A DNA stretch of 31,014 nucleotides from positions 1-31,014 of the forward strand of contig JBAYJJ010000011.1 in the NCBI GenBank assembly GCA_041665165.1, written 5' to 3'. The position numbers were made by a program, and so were the translations under genes. The notes under the pieces were generated by a model. That model was not told the DNA's origin. It was given only the letters and a program-made list of their open reading frames with translations, and searched no databases. Below are positions 22,061 to 30,900 of this stretch, in pieces. The first letter of the stretch is position 1, and every line of letters starts with the position of its first letter. This stretch comes from MWCR01 sp041665165 (GTDB taxonomy: Bacteria > Patescibacteriota > Patescibacteriia > 2-12-FULL-60-25).

Positions 22061-24259
22061 ATGTATCTTAGGAGGCTAGAGCTGCAAGGGTTCAAGACTT
22101 TTGCCCAAAAGACTGTTTTGGAATTTGAGCCGGATTCAGACGGGCGCCGCGGCCTGACCGGAATCGTGGGCCCGAACGGTTCAGGCAAATCAAATGTGGC
22201 TGATGCGGCACGCTGGGCCATGGGCGAACAAAGCTTAAAATTATTGCGCAGCAAAAAATCCGAAGACGTTATTTTTTCCGGCACAGACAAAAAACCGCGC
22301 GCAGGTTTTGCCGAAGTCAACATGACGATCGTCAATGATGACAAGCCTGATCTGGATTTTTCCGAAATTGTCATTACGCGCCGTTTGTATCGCGACGGCC
22401 AATCTGAATACGAAATAAACAAGCAATCAGTCCGTCTCACAGATGTCACTATGCTGCTCGCCCAGTGCGGAATTGGGCAGAGGACATATAGCGTGATCGG
22501 CCAAGGCATGGTGGACGACATTTTGTCTGCTTCGCCGGCCGAGCGCAAGGAATTTTTTGATGAAGCGGCCGGGTTAAAGCCCTTTCAGCTCAAGCGCCAG
22601 TCCAGTGAAAATAAATTGGAAGCCACCAAAGAGAATCTGCGTCAGTCTGATGCTGTACTCAAAGAAATCGGGCCCAGGCTGCACTCGCTGGAGCGCCAGG
22701 TCAAGCGTTTAGAACAGCGCGATGCTTTGGATGAAGAGCTGAAGAACCTTGAGGCGCAATATTACGGCGGCACTTGGAAGCAGCTTAAGGATTTGCTCGC
22801 CTCAGCCAAGCAAAAGCATGAGAAGATGGCGCAAGAGGTCGCCAAAGCATCTTCTGCATCCGAAGCTTTGGAGGCCGAGCTGAACAAGATGGAATCAGCC
22901 AATCCGCCATCTGATGAATTCAGGAAAATACGCGAAAACATTGATGCTTTGGCAGTCCAGCGGGATAAGCTCAGGGAAAAGCAGATGCGGCTTGAGGCTT
23001 CGCGCGAAGTGGCTAAAATCAGGGCTGAGAAGCCGTGGACGCCTTTGCCGCTCTCAAAAATAATCGAGTCCATTGAAGACGTACGCGTCAAGCAAGAAGA
23101 TCTCTTGAAACTGCTGGAAGCTGGAAAAGTAGATGCTGGCAAGCTTAAACAGATCGTTGAAGATTTGAATCGCAAGGTCACGGACTTGGTCGCAAAATTG
23201 CAGAGGCCGGCGCCAGAGCCAGAATCCCAAGCCAGCGATCCGAGCTTGGAAAAAGAGATCAGCGCAATCGCGAATGAGATGCTCGGTTTGAATGAAAAGA
23301 TCAGGGCAGCGCAATCAGGTCTGGAAGAGTGGAACAAGCGCGAGCAAGGCCAGCGCACGCATATTTTTGAGATCCAGCGCCAGCTTTCAACGCGTCGCCA
23401 GGAACTGCAGTCTGCAGAACGGCGCTTGAGCGAAGTCGCGGTTGAGTTGGCGCGCGCTGAAACAAAAAGAGACGGGTTTTTGGAAGAAGCCAGGGCGCAT
23501 ATTGAAAATGCAGACTCTAGACTCGATCAATTGGCGACAGCGGCGACCAGTAACGAACCGTTGGAGGGTATTTTGCCCAAGATCACCAAGCTCCGCACCC
23601 AGCTGGAATGGATCGGCGGCATTGACCCGGAGGTCATGAAAGAATACGAGGACACGAAAAAGCGGTTTGATGATTTGAATACGCAGGTTGAGGATCTGGT
23701 GAAAGCCATGGTGTCTTTGGAAACGATCATCAAGGAGCTGGATCTGACCATCACGGAACGGAGCAAAACATCTTTCCGCAGGATGAATTTTGAGTTCGGG
23801 AATTATTTCAAAAAGATTTTCGGAGGAGGGGATGCCAAGTTGATTGAAGTGTTCGAGGAGCCAGAGGTCAATGAGCTGGGCGAAGTCATTAAAGCCGTGG
23901 ACCCGAATGCCGGGCCATCCGGGGTTGATATCCAGGCCACCCCGCCAGGCAAGAGGCTCAAGGCCATCTCATTGCTGTCCGGCGGAGAGCGCGCCCTAGT
24001 ATCCATTGCCCTTATCTGTGCCATTATGGCCACTAACCCCTCGCCCTTCGTGGTTTTGGACGAAGTGGACGCGGCTTTGGATGAGTCTAACTCGGCCAAA
24101 TTCGCGGAAATCATCAGTACGCTGGCTGACAAGACCCAGTTTGTGATCATCACGCATAATCGCGCCACCATGGGACGAGCTCATATTTTGTATGGAGTAA
24201 CCATGGGAAATGATGGAGTTTCTCAACTTTTATCAGTAAAATTACAAAATCTCAAATAG
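22061..24259 (+). CDS. smc: SMC-like chromosome ATPase, short form without recognisable hinge
   Basis: This 732-aa protein has both halves of an SMC ATPase head. Walker A is GPNGSGKSN (37-45), the Q-loop region is MLLAQCGIGQRTYSVIGQG (131-149), the ABC signature is LSGGERAL (639-646), Walker B is VVLDEVDAALD (664-674) and the switch histidine is H699 (ITHNRA). Canonical bacterial SMC is about 1150-1200 aa with a globular hinge between two long coiled coils. Here the stretch between the heads is only about 400 residues, with helical segments at about 180-320 and 395-490. The middle (about 324-395, KPWTPLPLSKIIESIED to a Pro/Glu linker) shows no hinge glycine motifs. The frame is intact, so this is a compact form, not a frameshift. 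The head is closer to SMC than to RecF or RecN. scpA and scpB are not in the window. Confidence 0.88.
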   Translation: MYLRRLELQGFKTFAQKTVLEFEPDSDGRRGLTGIVGPNGSGKSNVADAARWAMGEQSLKLLRSKKSEDVIFSGTDKKPRAGFAEVNMTIVNDDKPDLDFSEIVITRRLYRDGQSEYEINKQSVRLTDVTMLLAQCGIGQRTYSVIGQGMVDDILSASPAERKEFFDEAAGLKPFQLKRQSSENKLEATKENLRQSDAVLKEIGPRLHSLERQVKRLEQRDALDEELKNLEAQYYGGTWKQLKDLLASAKQKHEKMAQEVAKASSASEALEAELNKMESANPPSDEFRKIRENIDALAVQRDKLREKQMRLEASREVAKIRAEKPWTPLPLSKIIESIEDVRVKQEDLLKLLEAGKVDAGKLKQIVEDLNRKVTDLVAKLQRPAPEPESQASDPSLEKEISAIANEMLGLNEKIRAAQSGLEEWNKREQGQRTHIFEIQRQLSTRRQELQSAERRLSEVAVELARAETKRDGFLEEARAHIENADSRLDQLATAATSNEPLEGILPKITKLRTQLEWIGGIDPEVMKEYEDTKKRFDDLNTQVEDLVKAMVSLETIIKELDLTITERSKTSFRRMNFEFGNYFKKIFGGGDAKLIEVFEEPEVNELGEVIKAVDPNAGPSGVDIQATPPGKRLKAISLLSGGERALVSIALICAIMATNPSPFVVLDEVDAALDESNSAKFAEIISTLADKTQFVIITHNRATMGRAHILYGVTMGNDGVSQLLSVKLQNLK

Positions 24260-24328
24260 GCTTATTTTAGCCAAAAAATTGCCCTTGACGTGTGGAAAAC
24301 AGCATGAGATATTATGACTGTTCCTTAT

Positions 24329-24353
24329 AGGCGTCTTAAGCAAGATGCCTTTT
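24329..24353 (+). terminator. Probable terminator of smc
   Basis: A 9-bp stem AGGCGTCTT/AAGATGCCT (one G-U) with loop AAGC is followed by TTT. It lies 69 bases after the smc stop. A weak TTGACG/GATATT pair at 24285-24313 precedes it and could alternatively make it the end of a very short transcript. Confidence 0.6.
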
Positions 24354-24397
24354 GTCATCTTTTGGCCTAACAGAGCGTTAAAAGGGCATGACAACCC

Positions 24398-24426
24398 TTG
24401 ACAGGCCCAGAGATATGTGGTATAAA
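24398..24426 (+). promoter_or_regulatory. Near-consensus sigma-70 promoter
   Basis: TTGACA at 24398-24403, exactly 17 bp, then TATAAA at 24421-24426 with an extended TGG. This is the best promoter match in the window. The predicted start is near 24433, directly upstream of a long inverted repeat and about 245 bp from the next plausible start codon. Confidence 0.85.
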
Positions 24427-24432
24427 TACAAA

Positions 24433-24600
24433 TCCCGCAAATTAGATAAACAAGGTTTTTTCACTTCAGAGGCTTTAAGCAATCCGCATCCACGACAAGC
24501 ATGGAATCTCTTCGCAGGCTTACGCTGGTCTCCGGACTCGCATCTTCCTGTAAAAAGGTTTCTTGGATGCGGATTGCTTAAGGTCTTTGTTTATTTCCGC
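24433..24600 (+). ncRNA. Candidate structured RNA with 26-bp rod-like stem
   Basis: TTAAGCAATCCGCATCCA (24475-24492) pairs perfectly with 24564-24581. The pairing continues outward for eight more base pairs (24467-24474 with 24582-24589, three G-U), and ATAAACA near 24448 can pair with TGTTTAT near 24589 to close an outer stem. The 71-nt apical region is CT-rich and could form smaller helices such as CCT/AGG near 24547. A near-consensus promoter lies just upstream and no convincing ORF is present. A 6S-type RNA or a cis-regulatory leader of the following operon are both possible; I found no tmRNA, RNase P, SRP or T-box signature. Confidence 0.45.
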
Positions 24601-24614
24601 GTCTCAGTTAAAAT
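24587..24614 (+). promoter_or_regulatory. Possible promoter for the small protein-VanW operon
   Basis: TTGTTT at 24587-24592, a 16-bp spacer, and TAAAAT at 24609-24614. It overlaps the end of the candidate RNA and a GCGTCT/AGACGC hairpin (24599-24622). It is weaker than the promoter at 24398. Confidence 0.4.
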
Positions 24615-24678
24615 ACAGACGCAAAGGATCCACGCCAAAGGCGCGTAAAGGCTTTTGCATAATCAGAACATCCAGCAC

Positions 24679-24861
24679 ATGTTAGAAGGAATCGTAAGGG
24701 AAATTCAAGACGACAAGGTCCTGATAGAAACAGAAAAAGGGAACGTGACACTTCCTGTTTTTGCTTTTGACCATGTGCCCCAAACAGGAGAGAAGATCCA
24801 GATCTCCGTATCCAACGATGGAATGGCAAAGCGCGTAATCAACGAATTACTAACTGAATAA
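24679..24861 (+). CDS. Small beta-rich protein (DUF3006-like), 60 aa
   Basis: The product begins MLEGIVREIQDDKVLIETEKG and continues with NVTLPVFAFDH and QTGEKIQISVSND. It alternates short beta strands around Gly and Asp turns like the small DUF3006/OB-like proteins. The ATG at 24679 is preferred; the frame is open up to a TTG at 24655 but that part is not protein-like. No Shine-Dalgarno sequence is seen. It ends two bases before the VanW gene and is surely co-transcribed with it. Function is unknown; a role in RNA or nucleotide binding would be speculation. Confidence 0.7.
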   Translation: MLEGIVREIQDDKVLIETEKGNVTLPVFAFDHVPQTGEKIQISVSNDGMAKRVINELLTE

Positions 24862-24863
24862 TT

Positions 24864-26702
24864 ATGTCAGAATCAAAAGCAAAAAATAAATTGCTCAAAA
24901 CAGTCTTGGCCTGGACAGGCATTACGGTCGGGCTTCTGTTTTTGCTTTTCATCATTTTCGGTTCAGGCGCACTGGTCTATGCCAAGATGTATGAAGGCAA
25001 AATCTATCCAGGCGTCAAAGTCTTGAATATCAGGCTGGACGGCTTGACTCAGGAGGAAGCGCGCAAATTAGTGGACAAGAATATCGATGTGGCTTTGGCC
25101 AATGGGCTGTCTTTTACGTTGAACGGACAAACAGCGAATCTTTCGATTTCATCCGGCACAGATTCGCCTGATTTGGTCAGGTTTGATGCGGACAAGGCAG
25201 TCAAAGACGCTTACAAAGTCGGGCGCGAAAGCGGCGTCCAGAAAATCATCTACGAGATCCTGCGCACGCGGATTTATCCGATGAGCGTGCCGGTCAACAT
25301 TGAATTGGATGAGGCAGGGATTACGGCCGGACTCAAGGCTCAATTGCACGAAAAATTGCCGGAACCGAAAAATGCCACGTTCAATTATGTGACCAAAAAA
25401 GGCGCTGAACCCGAAATCAAGATCATACCTGAAGCAGACGGATCGGAATTGGATCTGGCCGGAGTTTTCGAGAAACTGAATGCCCAGGCAAAAGTGCTGA
25501 ATTTCCAGCCGATTACTTTGCATGTAAAAAAAATAAAACCTCAAACCAAGATGAGTGACCTCGAACCTTTATTACCACAGGTTGAGAGTATTTTGGCGCG
25601 TCCGAAATTGAAGTTTGCATATGACGGCAAAATTTATGCCATCCCAACATCAACCTTGGCGACTTGGATTACGGTCAATCTGGATAACAAACAAGTGACT
25701 TTGGATAAGTTGAGTTTTGCCTCAAGCATCCGTATGCTGGCTAAAGACGTTGAAGCCGAAAGCAAAACCGGCAAGTTGGAGATCAAAGACGGAAAAATAG
25801 TTTCGTTCAAAGCCGGTACGGTCGGCCGTAAAATCAATATAGACAAGACATTGGACCCAGTCCTTAAATCTTGGCCGCCCTCGTCAACCTTCCCTTTGAT
25901 CGTGGAAGAGGCGCAAGCGCAGATAACTGGCGATGAGCTGGATCAATTTGGGATCAAGGAATTGATCGGAGTCGGGACTTCTGATTATAGGAATTCGCCG
26001 CCTAATCGTTTAAAGAATATTAAAAAAGCCGTTAATGAGAAAGTGAACGGAGTCTTGATTGCGCCCGGCGAAACTTTTTCCATGTTAAAAGCCCTTGGTC
26101 CGGTTGATGGCGTACATGGTTGGTTCCCGGAGCTGGTCATTAAAGGCAATAAGACCTTGCCTGAATTTGGCGGAGGCTTGTGCCAGATCGGTACGACCAT
26201 GTTCAGGGCCGCGATAGCTACTGGTTTGCCGGTCGTAGAAAGGCGCAACCACTCATATCGCGTTGTGTATTACGAGCCGGCCGGGACTGATGCGACAATT
26301 TATGAGCCGTCTCCGGATTTGAAATACACCAATGATACTGGCAAGTACATCTACATCAATGCATACATTAAGGGCACGATAATCTATTTTGAGATGTGGG
26401 GGACTAAAGATGGAAGAATCGTGACCCAGACCAAGCCCAGCATCTATAACATTGTTTCTCCGCCTCCGACCAAGCTGACCGAGACTTTGGATTTAGCGCC
26501 AGGAGTAAAGAAGTGTACTGAATCTGCGCATGCTGGAGCGGATGCGGATTTTTCCACGACTATTATTTATGCAGACGGGCAGAAGCGCGATGATAGCTAT
26601 CATAGCCATTACAGGCCTTGGCAGGCTGTGTGTCTTATCGGGGTTGAGAAGCTGACGTCCACTGATCAAACCCAAACCGCGTCGTCTACTGAAACGCCAT
26701 GA
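24864..26702 (+). CDS. VanW family cell-surface protein with peptidoglycan-binding-type domain
   Basis: This 612-aa protein has a short cytoplasmic N-terminus and one membrane helix (about 15-40) that anchors it outside the cell. An extracytoplasmic region of about 45-350 resembles PG_binding_4-type domains in its GLTQEEARKLVDKNID repeat pattern. The VanW domain follows at about 372-510, recognised by DYRNSPPNRLKNIKKAVNE, GETFSMLKALGPVDGVHGW, GGGLCQIGTTMFRAA and NHSYRVVYYEPAGTDATIY. A Cys-containing C-terminal segment and Thr/Ser tail end the protein. VanW proteins occur with vancomycin-resistance genes and widely in Gram-positive and CPR envelopes, but their biochemical role is not established; no van operon is present here. 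Its context among surface proteins suggests envelope assembly or wall remodelling. Confidence 0.9.
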   Translation: MSESKAKNKLLKTVLAWTGITVGLLFLLFIIFGSGALVYAKMYEGKIYPGVKVLNIRLDGLTQEEARKLVDKNIDVALANGLSFTLNGQTANLSISSGTDSPDLVRFDADKAVKDAYKVGRESGVQKIIYEILRTRIYPMSVPVNIELDEAGITAGLKAQLHEKLPEPKNATFNYVTKKGAEPEIKIIPEADGSELDLAGVFEKLNAQAKVLNFQPITLHVKKIKPQTKMSDLEPLLPQVESILARPKLKFAYDGKIYAIPTSTLATWITVNLDNKQVTLDKLSFASSIRMLAKDVEAESKTGKLEIKDGKIVSFKAGTVGRKINIDKTLDPVLKSWPPSSTFPLIVEEAQAQITGDELDQFGIKELIGVGTSDYRNSPPNRLKNIKKAVNEKVNGVLIAPGETFSMLKALGPVDGVHGWFPELVIKGNKTLPEFGGGLCQIGTTMFRAAIATGLPVVERRNHSYRVVYYEPAGTDATIYEPSPDLKYTNDTGKYIYINAYIKGTIIYFEMWGTKDGRIVTQTKPSIYNIVSPPPTKLTETLDLAPGVKKCTESAHAGADADFSTTIIYADGQKRDDSYHSHYRPWQAVCLIGVEKLTSTDQTQTASSTETP

Positions 26703-26708
26703 TTGTGA

Positions 26709-26714
26709 TATAAT
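26709..26714 (+). promoter_or_regulatory. -10 box of a leaderless hsp20 mRNA
   Basis: A perfect TATAAT lies at 26709-26714, followed by CTATTT and then the ATG at 26721. The expected transcription start coincides with the start codon. A clear -35 is missing; a TGTGA just upstream may help. The box lies 6 bases after the vanW stop. Confidence 0.6.
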
Positions 26715-26720
26715 CTATTT

Positions 26721-27083
26721 ATGCAATCATCAGCGCTTGATTGGTCTTCGAACTTTGAAGAAGGCCAGCTCTCGGTAGACGTGTATCGCAAAGGCGATAT
26801 GCTGGTCATCAAATCTTTGGTGGCTGGAGTCTCTCCGGATGATTTGGATATCTCCATTCATGGGGATTTGCTGACCATAAAAGGCAAACGCGATATGAAA
26901 AAGGAAGAAACAACCGAAGATTGGTTTTATCAAGAGTGTTATTGGGGGTCTTTTAGCCGGTCAATCGTGTTGCCATACCAGGTCGCAGCTGATGCTACTG
27001 AAGCCAAGCTGAAAAACGGGATTTTAGAAGTCAGAATTCCTATTCGGGCTGATGGCAAGCAGGTAAAGGTCAAATGGGGCTAA
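26721..27083 (+). CDS. Hsp20/alpha-crystallin small heat-shock protein
   Basis: This 120-aa protein is an ATP-independent holdase chaperone. The alpha-crystallin domain spans about 16-108, with the beta-strand pattern LSVDVYRKGDMLVIKSLVAGV, DDLDISIHGDLLTIKG, and the conserved SFSRSIVLPYQV ... AKLKNGILEVRIP segment (the A-x-x-x-N-G-I/V-L signature). The short C-terminus (KQVKVKWG) contains a V-K-V type tail in place of the usual I-x-I anchor. It is transcribed from its own TATAAT box, apparently without a leader, and ends in an intrinsic terminator. No CIRCE element is seen here, unlike at clpP. Confidence 0.95.
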   Translation: MQSSALDWSSNFEEGQLSVDVYRKGDMLVIKSLVAGVSPDDLDISIHGDLLTIKGKRDMKKEETTEDWFYQECYWGSFSRSIVLPYQVAADATEAKLKNGILEVRIPIRADGKQVKVKWG

Positions 27084-27109
27084 GATAATAAAAAAATTAC
27101 CCACATGTT

Positions 27110-27129
27110 CCCGCATTTGCGGGTTTTTT
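27110..27129 (+). terminator. Intrinsic terminator of hsp20
   Basis: The stem CCCGC/GCGGG with loop ATTT is followed by TTTTTT. It lies 26 bases after the hsp20 stop. Confidence 0.9.
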
Positions 27130-27146
27130 AGCGCTTGTTTTTGTGG

Positions 27147-27152
27147 TATGCT
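27147..27152 (+). promoter_or_regulatory. Possible extended -10 box for the TSP3-motif gene
   Basis: TGTGG-TATGCT places an extended -10 at 27147-27152, 13 bases before the ATG at 27166. The -35 is poor. It overlaps the alternative upstream ATG at 27148, which argues against that start. Confidence 0.4.
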
Positions 27153-27165
27153 GTTAGGGCGAAAT

Positions 27166-27912
27166 ATGTCGGAGGATAAAGCAAATTTCCGGGGTGCTTT
27201 GGATGGACATTGGAGAAAATTAAACAAAAGCAAGAGAGTCGCGTTCATTACCTTTGTAATTGGCGCGGTTTTACTGTTTTCTTTTTCTTTTTTGAATTTA
27301 ATGGACAGTATCGCCTCACCTTTTCGCGGTTCAGTAGCTCAGCTTGAGAAGGATAAAGACTTGATAAAAGATCCTGAGACTGAACAGAACGCGATTGCGA
27401 AAAGGATTGATACAGACGGCGATGGCCTATCTGATTGGGATGAGGAGAATGTTTATCATACCTCGCCGTATCTTTGGAGCACGGCTGGAGATAGCATGCC
27501 GGACAACGTGAAGCTGGCTTTGGGTGAGAATCCTTTATGTAAACATGGAGAAAAATGCAATGCAAGCCAAATGAGATTTGACTTGGGCAGCTCTACCCTG
27601 CCTTTTGTTGATCTAGTGACCAAGACAAATAATGTAAATTCGACCTTGAACGAATACATGCTGGGCACGAGCGCCCAAGCTAAGGATTTCCAGGCCCAGG
27701 CCAGCAGTACGGGTGTGGATTTGAGCTGGAAGAATCAAGTGCCGCGCGATCCTGCGATTTTAAGGAAAGCCTTGGTTGATTCGGGCAAGATAACCGAAGA
27801 TGAATTGAGCAAAGTGACGGATGAACAGTTGCTCCAGATGTTCGACGATGCCATGTCAGAGCTCGAGCAAAAGCAAGCTAATATTTCAAGTTCAACCCAA
27901 CCGGGCATTTAA
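27166..27912 (+). CDS. Membrane-anchored protein with thrombospondin type-3 calcium motif
   Basis: This 248-aa protein has a basic N-terminus, one transmembrane helix at about 25-47 (AFITFVIGAVLLFSFSFLNL), and an extracytoplasmic motif IDTDGDGLSDWDEE at 81-94. That motif is the DxDxDGxxDxxE calcium-binding loop of TSP3/EF-hand-like repeats common in large secreted proteins of CPR bacteria and archaea. The rest includes Cys125 and Cys131 close together and a charged helical C-terminus. I use ATG 27166 (MSEDKANFRG); the ATG at 27148 would overlap the presumed -10 box. It ends three bases before the giant secreted protein gene, so the two are co-translated and may act together at the cell surface. 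Confidence 0.75.
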   Translation: MSEDKANFRGALDGHWRKLNKSKRVAFITFVIGAVLLFSFSFLNLMDSIASPFRGSVAQLEKDKDLIKDPETEQNAIAKRIDTDGDGLSDWDEENVYHTSPYLWSTAGDSMPDNVKLALGENPLCKHGEKCNASQMRFDLGSSTLPFVDLVTKTNNVNSTLNEYMLGTSAQAKDFQAQASSTGVDLSWKNQVPRDPAILRKALVDSGKITEDELSKVTDEQLLQMFDDAMSELEQKQANISSSTQPGI

Positions 27913-27915
27913 TTT

Positions 27916-30900
27916 ATGTTTAAGACACGACTGCTCCTTAGCAAAATCGGCCTGATGATCGGGCTCGTGTCTGTTTTGGTGATTTTGGTCGCGCCAATGG
28001 CTAGCGTTCACGCTGAATCTTCTCAGCCTGTGGTAGGAGAACCCCCACCGATTTTTGTTACTGGAGCGGAGACGTGTTGGGCCATACAAGCGGCATATTT
28101 AACAGCTAGTCCTTACGATAAAGATATGGTACTGGCTGAGTTCAATAAATGCCTTCAGGACGAGTTGACCCGCGCCCAAATTTGGGAAGGCCAGGTGGGG
28201 GATTATTGGTATAGGCGTAGCAGCCAGATTTCGCAGAGTTTTGAATTCAAAATCAAGATCGCGCTTTTGGGCGGCGTACTGAATGCCATGGGTTATGCGG
28301 CCCAGAGGATTGCATATGAAACAGCCCAGTTGATTTTGACTGGCGGGCAGGGAGACCAACCAATGTTTTGGAACCAGCCCATTGGCGAATGGATCCAGAA
28401 TGTAGGTGAGCAAAGCTCAAGCATGTTTATCAGCCAACTTGATGAAGCGATTGGCACATATACAGAAGATAAATTAGGCACGAAGATTAGTTTTTGTACC
28501 AAGCCCAACCCCTTGGCGCTTTCCATGTCTTTATCCGGCGTCCAGCCCATAGAGATGATGAAGCCGACTTGTACGCTTTCGGCCATGGCCAGCAATTTCT
28601 CGGCCATTGCAGACATGGTTGAGTCCGGAGACGCATTAAGAATACAAAAAGCCCAATTTGACCCAAGTGCAAATGATTTGGCCATTGGCATAGAGATTAA
28701 TAATCGGAAAGTCCAAGGTGAATTGGATGCCATGAAAAATCAGTTGGCTCAGCGGCAGGAATCTCAGGGCATGAAGCCTATTATGGATGCAATATCCTGG
28801 AAGCTCAAATACCCAAGTGTAATGGCCAATGAGTCGCTCAAAAGCATGGATCCGGTAACTGTGGCTTATCAAAATCAAAAAGACCAGGAAAGCTACATGA
28901 TGGATGCATTCTGGCAAACCGGATTGGAAGGGATTGCTGCCATAACCGTGGCTACATTTGCCAATACAATGGTGGTTGGAATTTTGCAAAGAATTTTTAA
29001 GCAGGATTCCTCCCCGGCGGGCGATTCCATAAATGCCACGCCCAGCCAAATGAAGATTAAGTTTACGGCTCTGCAGAATGCAGATGCTTCGGGCGATGCA
29101 GTGGATCTTTATGAACGGCAATCTTTTGCCAAGGCCTTGGGCGATTACATTGTCCCGAATTTTTCTTCGACCGAGGATAAGGATATTTTAAGCGAACTGT
29201 CTACCTGCGTAACTCCGCGTGGAAGATGGAGTTGTGCTATGGATCAGGCTCTGACCGTGGCCATCAGCGCTGGAACAAAAGATGGCGCCTTGACTGTTGG
29301 CCGAGCCGCAGGCATAGGCCAAGAGGGCGCATCTTACAGCCCGAATGGGCAGGGTTTACACGCGGATTGGGAACTGATTCCGGAAAGCGATATCAAGAAC
29401 AATACTGATCCGGCTTGCGCACAGCGCGCATATTGCGCAGGCAATCTCAAGAAGATGAGGTTGGCTCGCATCTTGCCCATTGGCTGGGAAATGGCTGCGA
29501 ATTCAATCTACAATCTTAAAAAGAACGGCAAATACATCCTACTCGGCGAAGTCATAAGGAACTTTTACAATTGCAATGATAAGGGCGAAATAGATAAAGA
29601 CCATCCTTGGTGCCACTTGGTTGATCCGAATTGGATTCTGACATCGCCTAAGTATCAATGTCGGGCCAAGGGCTATGGCGATACCATAATGCCAGGTACA
29701 GGCACCAGGTTTGAGGATTGCGGCGATGTGGTTTCGTGTTTGGGTACAAACCAGAATAATGAGTGCACCCAAGGCTATGGGTATTGTTTGGCTGAGCGTC
29801 CGGTTTATAAATTTGATTCAAAAACTTGCGAGCCCCAGTTTGCCTCATGCCGGACTTACAGCGGGCCTTTGGGCATGGCTTCGTACTTGCGCAATAGCGT
29901 GGACAGGGGGCATTGCTCTGAAGAAAATATGGGTTGCGCCTGGTATGCGACAGAGCGCTACGTCACTAGCACGCAAACAGCAGACGGCTTATGGGTGGGC
30001 ACGGTCACCAGCGGCCCGCGCGTTTATTATGATGGAACTGTTAAGCCGTGTACGGCCGAGGGCTGCAGCAAAGTCTATAGATTCGAACCAGGCCAGCAGG
30101 CTTTGAATTTGGTGCAGAACGGCTCGTTTGAGAGCGTGCAGAAAGATGACCAAGGTTCCATCAAGAGCCTTGATGGCTGGCATACTGGGTCGCAATGTTC
30201 CTTGGACAAGTCTGTTTTGAGCGACAATTCATATGACAAGGTCAGCAATCTGTCGATGGATGGAGCATCGTGCAAGGGCGCTGAGCAAGATATCCAAATC
30301 TCTCAAAATAGGTATTATGTGTTGAGCTTTTACTTGAAGACACAAGCAAAATCAGAGAAAGATGCTTCAACCGTCACATTCTATAAGACAGTCGGCGGAA
30401 GCCAGCAGCCAATCACTTCGAACATTGCGGCGTATGAAGATTGCGCGGCCTCAGGCAACCAGCTTATTTTCAACAAAACAGCCAGCGACAGCTGGGTAAG
30501 GACAACGTGTAAGTTCGTATCGCCCAAAGACGCGACAAGCCTGAAGCTTGTCTTGGCAGGTGCGCCTGGCGTATTGCGTTATGATGCCATCCAGCTGGAA
30601 GAAGGGCAGAACCCGACATTGTTCGGGGAGGGTGTGGCCGCCCAATTGGCCGAGTCGTATCTAAAGATTGCGCCTGATGAATACAAATGTACTGGCAATG
30701 ATGCGACTGACAATACGGCCTGCAAGCGTTTTGCCCGGGTTTGCACTCAGACTGATGTCGGCTGCCAGGGCTATAAAGATACGGAAGACCTTACAGCGCC
30801 CGAAATACCGGCCACGCTTTCGACCAAAGATTTGTGCCCGGCTATTTGCGCAGGCTATGGCGAATACCGCAAACTGGCTTCTTCATTTGATCTGGTGAAG

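Noticed and set aside
24433..24600. SRP RNA, tmRNA, RNase P RNA or T-box leader
   Set aside because: None of the conserved core sequences of these RNAs is present; only the rod-like stem supports an RNA.
24388..24648. 86-codon plus-strand frame over the promoter and structured RNA region
   Set aside because: It contains the -35 and -10 boxes and the inverted repeat, and its product has no protein-like pattern.
24864..26702. Vancomycin-resistance locus
   Set aside because: Only a VanW-domain protein is present, without vanHAX or a two-component system; such domains are common in envelopes without resistance.
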